A model generated the notes under the pieces. The model worked only from the letters and a program-made list of their open reading frames with translations. It was not told the DNA's origin and ran no database searches. 64,000 nt of DNA. It comes from an uncultured Gammaproteobacteria bacterium (GTDB lineage: Bacteria; Pseudomonadota; Gammaproteobacteria; Pseudomonadales; Pseudohongiellaceae). Each line of letters starts with the position of its first letter. Position 1 is the stretch's first letter. The DNA lies in the NCBI GenBank assembly GCA_903862645.1, contig CAIOZF010000098.1, forward strand, positions 1 to 64,000, written 5' to 3'. Positions 28,887-38,233 of the stretch are shown here, one piece after another. The position numbers were made by a program, and so were the translations under genes.

Positions 28887-31583
28887 TCAGCCAATATGAC
28901 GCAGCACAGTCAGCGGGCTGGTGTTGACTACTTTGCGCGTTGCCACCACTCCCAGCACAGCAATGACCAGCATCCCCAACACGGGACCAGCCAGCCACAC
29001 CCAGTAATGCAGTGCGAAATCCTGCTGGAATACGCGGGTCTGCAGGTAGTAAAGGCTTGCTTCCGCGCCCACCGTGGCAATCACGCCGGCAACCAGACCG
29101 ATGGTCGCAAACTCGATGAACAGACTGCTCAGGATGAGTTTGCGGCCGGCGCCAAGTGTACGCAGGATGGCGTTCTCGCGAAAGCGTTCATCCAGGGTCG
29201 CTGTCACACAGGCCAGCATCACCAGTGCACCACAGGCCAGCACCAGGAAGGCGATCAGCTCGATGGCAGAGGTTACCTGCGCGATGATGTTCTGGATCTG
29301 CTCGATCAGAGCATCGATCTCGATCACCACGATAGTCGGGAACAGCCCCAGCAATTCGTTGATGAGTGCCTTCTGTTCCTGCTCCATCAGAGCGGTGGAC
29401 AGATAGGTCCCTCCCAGCCCAGCCAACGTACCGGGGGAGAAGATCACAAAGAAGTTCGGCTGCATGTTGTCCCAGCGCACGGTACGCAGGCTTTGCACCT
29501 GTGTCTCAATCAACTGCCCCTGCCCCACGTCGAATTGAACGACATCACCGATCTTGGCGCCGAGGCGCTCCGCATAGTCCTGCTCCAGAGACACAAACCC
29601 GGGCTGGGGATTGTCAGTCCACCACTCCCCTTCCACAACCTGATTGTCTTTGGGCAGCTCGCTGGTCCAGGTAACCTGCCGGTTGCTGACTCGGCGCGGA
29701 CCATCCTGACTCTGTTCACCGTCAGCGCCATCAGCGCTTTGGCTATCAGCAGCCACGTCATCGGAATCGGCGTTGTCGAAGTCCTGATCACCGCCATCGG
29801 TACCGGCACTGCGCTCGGTCACATTGCTCTGTTCATCATTGTCCCTGACTGGACGCGGCTCCTCGCCATTGATGAGGGTGATGCCCGCACTCATCATCGG
29901 GAAGAATTGGTTTGGCTCAACACCGTTTTCGCGGAAGAAGGACTGTATGCCGACCACCTGCGGCTCGGTGACGTTCATCAGGAAGTGGTTGGGCGTGTTC
30001 TCCGGCAGTTGCGCCTGCCAGTCGGCAATCAGATCAGTGCGCAGCAGCGTCAGGATCAACAACGACATGATGGTCAAGGAGAACACCAGCACCTGCAGGA
30101 TATTCTGCTTGCGGCGACGACGGGTGGCCGACATTGCCAATTTCCAGGCACTGCCCGCCTTCATGCCGACGCTGTTGCTGGAGTGCAGCAGCAGCCAGGA
30201 GATAGCTGACAGCACGAGCACCACCCCCGCCACCGCGAGCACGATGATGGTGGTGAGCAAGACGTCCTGGCTGTACCAGAGCATCAGCACCAATGAACCT
30301 ATCAAGCCGACACCATAAGGCAGCCGGGCGCTCAGACTGTTTTCGTCCAGATCCTTGCGCAGCACCCGCAATGGCGAGGTATTGTGCAGAGCCAGCAACG
30401 GCGGCAGCGCGAAAGACAGCAGACAGATGATCGCCGTCAGCGACCCGATGATATACGGCGTGAATCCGGCCGGTGGCAACACGATTGGAATCACTGACGC
30501 CAGCGCCTTCAGGATCAGGGCGTGAATCGCCCAGCCGAGCACTGAACCTACCACGATGGCGATCACTCCCAGCACGATTTGGATGCTCAAGTAGATCGAC
30601 ATGATCTGGGACGATGTACAACCGAGGGTCTTGAGAATGGCGACGTAATCGAAATGACGCTCGCTGTACCGCCGCGCGGTCAATGCAATCGCCACCCCCG
30701 CCAACAACACAGCGAACAGACTGCCCAGCAGCAGAAAACTCTCGGCCTTGTTCAGAGCGTCAGCCACTTCAGCGCTCTCGTCACGCACGTCGCGCAGACG
30801 GAACTCGCCGCCGGTGCGCTCTTCGAGCCAGAGTCCGTAGTCCTTCAGTTCGGCTTCCTCGCCGGCAAACAGGTAACGATAACTCACCCTGCTGCCAACC
30901 TGGATTACCTGCGTGGCGGGGACATCGGCCAGGTTGAGCATCAGGCGCGGGCCGGCATTATCCATCATACCGCCCTGCTGACGGTCGGGTTCCTGAACAA
31001 TGATCCTGGTGACGCGCAGCGCCGCCTCGCCGACGTACACCGTGTCGCCGATATTGGCCCCGAGTGCGGGCATCACCCGCGACTCTACCCACACTTCACC
31101 GGCGGGCGGACCACCTGCAATCGGTGCGCCTGCAGTGAACGGCTGGTCAGCCACCACCAGCTGACCTCGCAGCGGATAGGCGTCGCTGACTGCCTTCGCG
31201 GAGACCAGCACGTTGCCGTTGTCTGAGAACACCATTGAACCGAAAGAGACGATTTCCGCCGTGCGCAAGTCGCGGCCACGGGCCTCGTCGAGCCACTCGG
31301 CAGGAGCCACACTGCGACCGCTGAGAACGCGGTCAGCGGCCAGCATGTTGGCAGACTCCCCCAGCAAGGCCTGCTCCAGCCGGTCTGTAAACAGCGCGAT
31401 ACCGGTCACGGACGTCACCGCCATGATCAGAGCCAGCAACAGCAGACGCAGTTCTCCGCCCTGCCAGTCCCGCCACAGCAGGCGTAAAGACAGCCGCAGC
31501 AGAGTCTCCAGCTTCAGAGGCTCGACCCGCACCTGCTGCCCGGTTACGTTCGTGACCGGAACGCTTTCCTGAACGCTAGGCAT
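28887..31583 (-). CDS. FtsX-like ABC transporter permease (YbbP family)
   Basis: Large permease with two FtsX domains; adjacent YbbA-like ATPase and divergent TesA-like gene. Start could be 31619. Confidence 0.92.
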   Translation of the reverse strand: MPSVQESVPVTNVTGQQVRVEPLKLETLLRLSLRLLWRDWQGGELRLLLLALIMAVTSVTGIALFTDRLEQALLGESANMLAADRVLSGRSVAPAEWLDEARGRDLRTAEIVSFGSMVFSDNGNVLVSAKAVSDAYPLRGQLVVADQPFTAGAPIAGGPPAGEVWVESRVMPALGANIGDTVYVGEAALRVTRIIVQEPDRQQGGMMDNAGPRLMLNLADVPATQVIQVGSRVSYRYLFAGEEAELKDYGLWLEERTGGEFRLRDVRDESAEVADALNKAESFLLLGSLFAVLLAGVAIALTARRYSERHFDYVAILKTLGCTSSQIMSIYLSIQIVLGVIAIVVGSVLGWAIHALILKALASVIPIVLPPAGFTPYIIGSLTAIICLLSFALPPLLALHNTSPLRVLRKDLDENSLSARLPYGVGLIGSLVLMLWYSQDVLLTTIIVLAVAGVVLVLSAISWLLLHSSNSVGMKAGSAWKLAMSATRRRRKQNILQVLVFSLTIMSLLILTLLRTDLIADWQAQLPENTPNHFLMNVTEPQVVGIQSFFRENGVEPNQFFPMMSAGITLINGEEPRPVRDNDEQSNVTERSAGTDGGDQDFDNADSDDVAADSQSADGADGEQSQDGPRRVSNRQVTWTSELPKDNQVVEGEWWTDNPQPGFVSLEQDYAERLGAKIGDVVQFDVGQGQLIETQVQSLRTVRWDNMQPNFFVIFSPGTLAGLGGTYLSTALMEQEQKALINELLGLFPTIVVIEIDALIEQIQNIIAQVTSAIELIAFLVLACGALVMLACVTATLDERFRENAILRTLGAGRKLILSSLFIEFATIGLVAGVIATVGAEASLYYLQTRVFQQDFALHYWVWLAGPVLGMLVIAVLGVVATRKVVNTSPLTVLRHIG

Positions 31584-32286
31584 GGACGCTGCCTTCCGCA
31601 GCGACGGCTGCTGCAGCATTGAATTGGTCGCTTACCACTTCGCCGGCCACCAATCGGATGGTGCGATGGCACTTCTGTGCCAAGCGCTCATCGTGAGTAA
31701 CCAGCACCAGCGTCGTCGCATATTCCTTGTTGAGAGAGAACAACAGGTCGATGACCTTGCCGCCGGTTGCGCTGTCGAGGTTTCCGGTGGGTTCGTCGGC
31801 AAAAAGGATGCGCGCTTCCGAGGCGAAGGCTCGGGCTATCGCCACGCGCTGCTGCTCACCACCGGATAGTTGATTCGGATAATGATGACAGCGCTCGCCC
31901 AACCCTACCCGCGTCAGCAGTAGTGTGGCTTTCTCGCGGGCACTGCGATCATTCTTTAGTTCGATCGGCAGCATGACATTCTCCAGCGCCGTCAGACTCG
32001 GGAGCAGCTGAAAGGACTGAAACACGAACCCGACCAACTGCCCGCGCAGGACAGCGCGCTGCTCCTCGTCAAGCTCGCCCAGGCGATTGCCATTGAGGAT
32101 CACCTCGCCAGAACTGGCAGTATCCAGCCCAGCCATCAACCCCAGTAGAGTCGACTTGCCGGAACCAGAGGCCCCCACGATGGCGACTGTCTCCGCCATT
32201 TTCACCGCCAGAGAGATGCTCTTCAGGATCACCAGTTCACCTTCACTGGTGGTCACGCGCTTTACGAGGTTTTCGATTTTTATCAT
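31576..32286 (-). CDS. ABC transporter ATPase (YbbA/LolD-like)
   Basis: Walker A GASGSGKSTLLG, LSGGEQQRVAIARAF signature, Walker B ILFADEPTGNLD. Confidence 0.94.
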   Translation of the reverse strand: MIKIENLVKRVTTSEGELVILKSISLAVKMAETVAIVGASGSGKSTLLGLMAGLDTASSGEVILNGNRLGELDEEQRAVLRGQLVGFVFQSFQLLPSLTALENVMLPIELKNDRSAREKATLLLTRVGLGERCHHYPNQLSGGEQQRVAIARAFASEARILFADEPTGNLDSATGGKVIDLLFSLNKEYATTLVLVTHDERLAQKCHRTIRLVAGEVVSDQFNAAAAVAAEGSVHA

Positions 32287-32492
32287 GAATCCTTGCCCTG
32301 TCCTGCCATTCTTGATTTTGAATTGAGTAATTGTCCTGAATACGCTCAGGAAGCGCAAATCGGTTCATCTGCGCACTCTTATCCACTACTGACCGGCAAT
32401 GCTCAGCAGCATTGAATAACCCGGACGGAAAGATTAAATTGCCTACTGACTCATTCACATACCCCACTCACGTAATACTCAAAACTCGACAC

Positions 32493-33170
32493 ATGACCGG
32501 TATTTCTGCAAAACATATCCTGCCACACCGCCTGCTCAATGGTTTGTTCATTCTGTGCAGCCTGCTTATGTTGGCGTTGCCCGCGAGCGCACAAGAGGAC
32601 TCGCCCGTGCTGCTGGTGTTTGGCGACAGCCTCAGCGCCGGCTACAGAATGAATGAAGAGGAAGGCTGGGTGGCGTTGCTGGCAGTCCGGCTGGAGCAGG
32701 AAGGTGCGAGTTTTCGCGTCGTCAACGCCAGTGTAAGCGGCGAAACCACTGACGGCGGCCTTGCGCGACTGCCTGCCGCACTTGCTACTCACAAGCCTGC
32801 CGTAGTTATCCTCGAACTCGGAGGGAACGATGGCCTGCGCGGCTTGCCCGTGGCCAGTATCAAGCAGAATTTGCTGCAGATGGTGACGTTGAGTCAGGCG
32901 GCCGGCGCACGGGTTATCCTGGCCGGCATTCAGATCCCCCCCAACTATGGCCCCCGCTACACCGGTCCCTTCACCAGTCAGTATCAGGAAATTGCAGAAG
33001 ATCTGGCGCTTCCGCTAATTCCCTTCCTGATCGATGGCATTGCGCAACAACCGGAGCTGATGCAGGACGACGGTATCCACCCCACGGCAGAAGCTCAAGT
33101 CAAAGTGCTGGAAAATGTCTGGCCGGTCCTGGCACCAGTGCTCAACGAAGTAAGTGCCGCCAACAGCTGA
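32493..33170 (+). CDS. tesA: SGNH arylesterase / TesA-type lysophospholipase
   Basis: LLVFGDSLSAGYRM (GDSL), VILELGGNDGLRG, DDGIHPTAEAQ. Confidence 0.93.
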   Translation: MTGISAKHILPHRLLNGLFILCSLLMLALPASAQEDSPVLLVFGDSLSAGYRMNEEEGWVALLAVRLEQEGASFRVVNASVSGETTDGGLARLPAALATHKPAVVILELGGNDGLRGLPVASIKQNLLQMVTLSQAAGARVILAGIQIPPNYGPRYTGPFTSQYQEIAEDLALPLIPFLIDGIAQQPELMQDDGIHPTAEAQVKVLENVWPVLAPVLNEVSAANS

Positions 33171-33188
33171 ACCTGCAGATGCCAGTGC

Positions 33189-33587
33189 TCAGTGATCAAA
33201 ACAGATCTCGATATTGTCGACATTGACGATCTTGAAACCACGTTTGCGATACCAGTTCGTGAGAAACGCTGTCTCGCCTTTGACCTCGCCATAAAGACGG
33301 GTAACGCGATTGGATCTGCAAAATTCGAGCACCTCATCGAGCAGCGCAGAGCCCACACCCATGTGGCGGTAGTTTTGTGCCACCGCGATGTTCCGCAGGC
33401 AATAGCTGACGCCAGGGCCCAAACCATCATTCCAGGAAGGAACAGTGCGGCGTGCCACGCTGGGTCGACTCAATTCGGCAAAAGCGATGGAAGTGGGGCC
33501 GCTGTAAACGCGGAAGAATAATTGATCTGACAAACCAATAGGCTGCAGGATCTGCAAGTCCGGAACCGGACACTTCAAATTTCTCAT
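33189..33587 (-). CDS. GNAT family N-acetyltransferase
   Basis: LRNIAVAQNYRHMGVGSALLDEVLEFCRSNRVTRLYGEVKGETAFLTNWYRKRGF. Confidence 0.85.
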   Translation of the reverse strand: MRNLKCPVPDLQILQPIGLSDQLFFRVYSGPTSIAFAELSRPSVARRTVPSWNDGLGPGVSYCLRNIAVAQNYRHMGVGSALLDEVLEFCRSNRVTRLYGEVKGETAFLTNWYRKRGFKIVNVDNIEICFDH

Positions 33588-33760
33588 GCTGCGCTGATTA
33601 CCAAAGGCTGTGAATTTTCAGGGCGCCGCTCACAAAGCGATAAACATCTGCGTGTACTTTGCCTTGCCTGGCAATCGGGCCGACCAAAATTAATCTGGCC
33701 AAAAAATCTTGTCTAGAAAAATCTGCTCTTTAGCCCTCTTTCAACCCAGAACGGGTTGCA

Positions 33761-33800
33761 GGAACATCCTCGGACATCCTCGGACATCCTCGGACATCCT
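33761..33800. repeat. 10-bp tandem repeat (CGGACATCCT, four units, first imperfect)
   Basis: GGAACATCCT CGGACATCCT CGGACATCCT CGGACATCCT. Confidence 0.9.
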
Positions 33801-33978
33801 CCACAACAATAGGGCGCCAAGATGAACTCCTGCAAAGTAATCGATCCTCCCCACCTCAGCACCATGAGCACCATTAGCACGACAGAGATTCCCGTAATGG
33901 CTTGCTCAGGAAAGCCAGCGATATCATCGAAATGTCGAGGACATGCCAAGGAACTGCAACGCGATGAGATAACGTGGG

Positions 33979-34608
33979 TTACTTATAGTGATTGCGACCG
34001 CCGCGTTCGTCTCTGCGATCGGCACGCTCTCTGTCGTAGTGCTCATCGTAGCGGTCGTTGTAGCGGTCGTCGCGACGCTCATCGTAATCATCGCGTTGAC
34101 TGTCACTAAGACGCCCGTCGTGCTGCAGACCAAAAGGAGCGTAAATGATCGGGGGTGCACGATGAATGACGATGCGGTCGGATTCGTAACGCGGAGCGTC
34201 CCAGCCACGCGTATAACTCACATAGCCACCGCTGATACTGTGAAACACCGACGTGATTCTGAGGTAGGTGTTGTGCACATGACGATAGTTGTAGTCGAGA
34301 TGGCTGCGGCGATATTGCCTCTCGAAGCGATCGTAGTACTTGGCCATCTCATTGTAGCGCGCCTGCAGATACTGTCTGTCACTGCGTCCGGCCAGCGCGT
34401 CACGAAAGCGGCGCGCCTCGCGGGCCAACTTTTCCGCATCGTCGCGCAAGGAGCCATAGACACCGGCATAATGCAGTTCGCGGGCAATCTCATAGCTGAT
34501 GTCTTCCAGATGACTTGCCTGTCTGAGGAGGCTGGCGTCATTGCCCATTGCCGGGGCGCCAAAGATGAGCAATCCCAGTACCAGCGTACCCAGTATTGTC
34601 GTTTTCAT
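33979..34608 (-). CDS. Secreted hypothetical protein with Asp/Arg/Tyr-rich low-complexity tail
   Basis: Signal peptide MKTTILGTLVLGLLIFGAPAMG; tail QRDDYDERRDDRYNDRYDEHYDRERADRRDERGGRNHYK. Confidence 0.7.
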   Translation of the reverse strand: MKTTILGTLVLGLLIFGAPAMGNDASLLRQASHLEDISYEIARELHYAGVYGSLRDDAEKLAREARRFRDALAGRSDRQYLQARYNEMAKYYDRFERQYRRSHLDYNYRHVHNTYLRITSVFHSISGGYVSYTRGWDAPRYESDRIVIHRAPPIIYAPFGLQHDGRLSDSQRDDYDERRDDRYNDRYDEHYDRERADRRDERGGRNHYK

Positions 34609-34696
34609 GGTTGAGCTCTCTACAGAAGTTCCGCAAGGCTTTATTGCCCTCATGAGACCATTCTAAGCAGCTCAACTGAACTCGAACTGAATGGGG

Positions 34697-35425
34697 CTAC
34701 TCGCCGGTGATGGCGAGGTATTGGCGCACCACGTTATCGATCCCCTGCTCCAGAGATTCGACCACCAGTGCGTGACCGATGGAGACTTCGAGGATTGCGG
34801 GAATCTGCAGAAAGCGCGCGAGGTTGTGCAGATCCAGATCGTGCCCCGCGTTCAGCCCGATACCCAGTTCGCTGGCGCGTTGCGCGGCCGCACGGTAGGA
34901 CTCGAACACCGCTGCCTCCTGTGGCGTCCCAAAGGCGCGGGCATAGGCTTCGGTATACAGCTCGATGCGATCCGGGCCGACCTCCGGAACCTGCTCGACA
35001 GACTCGACTGATGGGTCCAGAAACAGGCTGCTGCGTACGCCCAGACCCCGCAGTTGTTCGAGCACATTGCGCAGCAGTGCCGCGTTGACACGCACGTCCC
35101 AGCCATGATCAGAAGTCAGTTGATCGGGGGCATCCGGCACCAGTGTGCACTGCGCTGGCCTTGCCCGAACGATCAAGTCCATGAATTCAGGCGAAGGGTA
35201 GCCTTCAATATTGAACTCCAAGCCAGGAAATTCACGCAGCAATGCAGTGATATCGACAACATCCTGGCGCGTCACATGGCGCTCATCCTGCCGTGGATGC
35301 ACGGTGATGCCTTTCACTCCCAGTCCGATGAGACGGCGCACAAAAAGCAGCACATCAGGAAAGTTGCGGCCTCGGGAATTACGCAGCAGCGCGATCTTGT
35401 TGACGTTCACACTCAGGATAGTCAT
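34697..35425 (-). CDS. pdxJ: Pyridoxine 5'-phosphate synthase
   Basis: LSVNVNKIALLRNSRG, GITVHPRQDERHV, NIEGYPSPEF, LNAGHDLDLHNL. Confidence 0.97.
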   Translation of the reverse strand: MTILSVNVNKIALLRNSRGRNFPDVLLFVRRLIGLGVKGITVHPRQDERHVTRQDVVDITALLREFPGLEFNIEGYPSPEFMDLIVRARPAQCTLVPDAPDQLTSDHGWDVRVNAALLRNVLEQLRGLGVRSSLFLDPSVESVEQVPEVGPDRIELYTEAYARAFGTPQEAAVFESYRAAAQRASELGIGLNAGHDLDLHNLARFLQIPAILEVSIGHALVVESLEQGIDNVVRQYLAITGE

Positions 35426-35446
35426 GGTTGGTTCCAGAGGCCGGAA

Positions 35447-36244
35447 TCAGGTCGATTCTGCAGAAGAGTCGGCTGCGGCAGGGTTGAGAAAATTGTGGAC
35501 AATGCGATAAAACGTCTGCGGTTTTTCTGCGTGCAACCAATGTCCGGTGTGCATGATGAGCTTGGTCTTCGCATGGGGAAAACGCCGCAGAATCTCTCCA
35601 CGATGCTGTTCGGTAATATAGTTCGACAAGGCGCCCTTGACGAACAGCACGGGCCCTTCGAAGACACCGTCTGCAGGCGGACGTTCGCGCAGACTTAAAT
35701 AGTTGGCCTGCAAAGCCGGCAGATTGATGCGCCAGTAGAAAACCCCGTCGGGTCTCTTCAGCAGGTTCGTCAGCAGAAACTGTCGGACCAGTTCGTCTTC
35801 TTCGTACTGCGCCAGTACCATGTCGGCGGCACTGCGGCTGCCAATGGTGGCAAGATCAATGGCCAGCAGTCCGTCGAAGATGCTGTCATGCTGCCCGGGA
35901 TAAGTCACGGGCGCAATATCGGCCACCACCAGTCTGTCGACCCGCTCGGAGACGCTGAGCGCTAGCTGCATCGCAACCTTGCCACCCATCGAATGACCGA
36001 GCAGATGACAGCGGGCAATGCCGTGGTCATCCATGAACTCCAGCACGTCCTGCGCCATGCAGGCGTAATTCATGTCGTCACTATGAGGCGAGCCCCCATG
36101 GTTGCGCAGATCGAGACCGATGACTGCAAAGTCTCTGGCCAGCTCGCGACTATGCCAGGCCCAGTTGCCCAGACTGCCGAACAGCCCATGCAGGATCAGC
36201 AGCGGTTCGCCTTGCGTGGAATATTGTTTGAAATGCAGTTTCAT
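35447..36244 (-). CDS. Alpha/beta hydrolase, YbfF-like esterase
   Basis: LILHGLFGSLGNW, DLRNHGGSPHSDDMNY, LLGHSMGGKVAMQLAL, HTGHWLHAEKPQTF. Confidence 0.92.
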   Translation of the reverse strand: MKLHFKQYSTQGEPLLILHGLFGSLGNWAWHSRELARDFAVIGLDLRNHGGSPHSDDMNYACMAQDVLEFMDDHGIARCHLLGHSMGGKVAMQLALSVSERVDRLVVADIAPVTYPGQHDSIFDGLLAIDLATIGSRSAADMVLAQYEEDELVRQFLLTNLLKRPDGVFYWRINLPALQANYLSLRERPPADGVFEGPVLFVKGALSNYITEQHRGEILRRFPHAKTKLIMHTGHWLHAEKPQTFYRIVHNFLNPAAADSSAEST

Positions 36245-36264
36245 CGATCTCTTAGAATTCCGTC

Positions 36265-36747
36265 TTACCCGGCGTTCGCGTGGTTTTTCAGCAGCGCCAG
36301 CACATCGTCGTGATGAGTCTTGGTCTGGACCTTGTCCATAATGTGCACAAGCCGCCCCTCCTTGTTAACAAAGAAACTGGTGCGCAGAATACCCATGAAC
36401 TCACGCCCCATGAATTTCTTCATTCCCCAGACCCCGTACTGCTCCGCCACCGCATGATCCGGATCCGAAAGAAGCGTGAAATTGAGTTCGTCGCGCTCGG
36501 CAAATTTCTTCAGACTCTTGACCGGGTCGGGGCTGACGGCGAGCACCACCGTGTTCAGTGCTGCCAGTTCGGCCTGCACATCACGCAGACCACAGGCCTG
36601 CACGGTACAACCAGGTGTCATGGCCTTGGGATAGAAATACAGCAATACGTTCTGCGTTCCGCGCAGGGCCGTGAGCTGCACAGGGCTCCCTTGCTGATCA
36701 CTGAGGATGAAGTCGGGAGCCAGGTTACCGATTTTTGGAAAGCTCAT
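36265..36747 (-). CDS. bcp: Thioredoxin-dependent peroxiredoxin Bcp
   Basis: PDFILSDQQGSPVQLTALRGTQNVLLYFYPKAMTPGCTVQACGLRD. Confidence 0.94.
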   Translation of the reverse strand: MSFPKIGNLAPDFILSDQQGSPVQLTALRGTQNVLLYFYPKAMTPGCTVQACGLRDVQAELAALNTVVLAVSPDPVKSLKKFAERDELNFTLLSDPDHAVAEQYGVWGMKKFMGREFMGILRTSFFVNKEGRLVHIMDKVQTKTHHDDVLALLKNHANAG

Positions 36748-36928
36748 ACAGGGAATCCTGAAAGGTTGCAGAATTGAGTTGGCAGCGCCAGTGCGACGGC
36801 ATTGCGGGCGGCCATTATATCCGTGTGCCGAGCACACAGTCATCGCTTTCCGTGCCGCTTCAGTGTGTGATGGCGACCCCTTCTAGCGGCTCTTGGCACT
36901 ACCAGACTTCGTGCTAGAATCCGGCCCC

Positions 36929-37648
36929 ATGAGACGTCCAGTCAAATCCATTGTCGTTCTGACCGGTGCGGGAATTTCCGCAGAATCGGGTATCAGTACA
37001 TTCCGGGCCAGCGATGGACTCTGGGAAAATCACCGCATAGACGATGTCGCCACCCCCGAAGGTTTCGAACGCAACCCGCAGCTGGTTCACCATTTTTACA
37101 ACCAGCGCCGCCGCCAGTTGCTGCTGGAAGACATCCGCCCCAACGCGGCCCATACTGCTCTCGTCAGACTGGAGCGCGAATTTCCAGGCGAGGTGCTGAT
37201 CGTCACCCAGAATGTGGACAACCTCCATGAGCGCGCGGGCAGCCGCAAGCTGCTGCACATGCATGGCGAACTGCTGAAAATGCGCTGCGTGGAGACCAAT
37301 CAGATCTTCGACGTGCAGGAGGATATCGGTTTCGATACGTTGTGCCGCTGCTGCCAGACTCCGGGCAATCTGCGCCCCCACATCGTCTGGTTCGGCGAGA
37401 TTCCGCTGCACATGCCGCAGATCAGCCGCGCGCTGGAGAGCTGTGATCTGTTCGTTGCCATTGGCACCTCGGGCAATGTCTACCCGGCGTCGGGTTTCTA
37501 TCAAACGGCGAAGATTCATCGCGCGCACACCGTGGAACTAAATCTGGAGCAGACGCGCTCCAGCTTCGACGAACGTCTCTTTGGGCGTGCCTCCATTGTG
37601 GTCCCCGAGTATGTGGATCAACTGATCTGCTCCGCCGTAGCACCTTGA
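36929..37648 (+). CDS. cobB: Sir2-family NAD-dependent deacylase
   Basis: [46 protein letters not shown] zinc pair, RPHIVWFGE. Confidence 0.95.
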   Translation: MRRPVKSIVVLTGAGISAESGISTFRASDGLWENHRIDDVATPEGFERNPQLVHHFYNQRRRQLLLEDIRPNAAHTALVRLEREFPGEVLIVTQNVDNLHERAGSRKLLHMHGELLKMRCVETNQIFDVQEDIGFDTLCRCCQTPGNLRPHIVWFGEIPLHMPQISRALESCDLFVAIGTSGNVYPASGFYQTAKIHRAHTVELNLEQTRSSFDERLFGRASIVVPEYVDQLICSAVAP

Positions 37649-37738
37649 TGTTTTACTTCCCTCTGAGAACTGCACACATACTCAAGGAGGCTGATAAGCA
37701 CTTCGCACACCCCGCTCGAACCACAGAGAAAAGCTACC

Positions 37739-38131
37739 TCAATCCAACAACACCGCCAGTTCTTTAGGGAAGTACGGACGGCCCTGCGGATTCAAAGCAG
37801 CGGTGATGATGCGCGCGTCCAATAGCGTCTGTCCTCTGTCGGCGTGCACGATACGCTGCACGAAGGTCAACCTTAGCCGCGACTCCAGCTCGGCATGCAC
37901 TGCAACGAGGAAGGCATCGCCGCTGCGCAGCGAGCGCCGATAGTCCAGTTCTGCACGCACCACCACGACGCTGATCTGCTGCTCCGTGAGTCGCGCAAAA
38001 TCCAGCCCCCGCGCCTTCAGAAATTCGTGACGCGCGTGCTCCAGATAGTTCTGGTACACCGCGTTGTTGACGACTCCCTGCATATCGCACTCGTAGTCGC
38101 GCACCGCCATTGCTATGGTAAATACACTCAT
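37739..38131 (-). CDS. Acyl-CoA thioesterase, 4HBT/YbgC-like
   Basis: VRDYECDMQGVVNNAVYQNYLEHARHEFLKARG. Confidence 0.9.
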   Translation of the reverse strand: MSVFTIAMAVRDYECDMQGVVNNAVYQNYLEHARHEFLKARGLDFARLTEQQISVVVVRAELDYRRSLRSGDAFLVAVHAELESRLRLTFVQRIVHADRGQTLLDARIITAALNPQGRPYFPKELAVLLD

Positions 38132-38233
38132 CCCGAACCGACCCCCTCACCCTGTGACTGCGGATTCTCTGGCGACGATGATATCATCCCAGCAACACGT
38201 ATTTTATCTCCTCACTCTCTCAGGATTGCCACC

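Noticed and set aside
28641-30209. 522-aa + strand ORF opposite the YbbP permease and MORN gene
   Set aside because: Gln/His-rich antisense artefact; the reverse-strand genes are clearly real.
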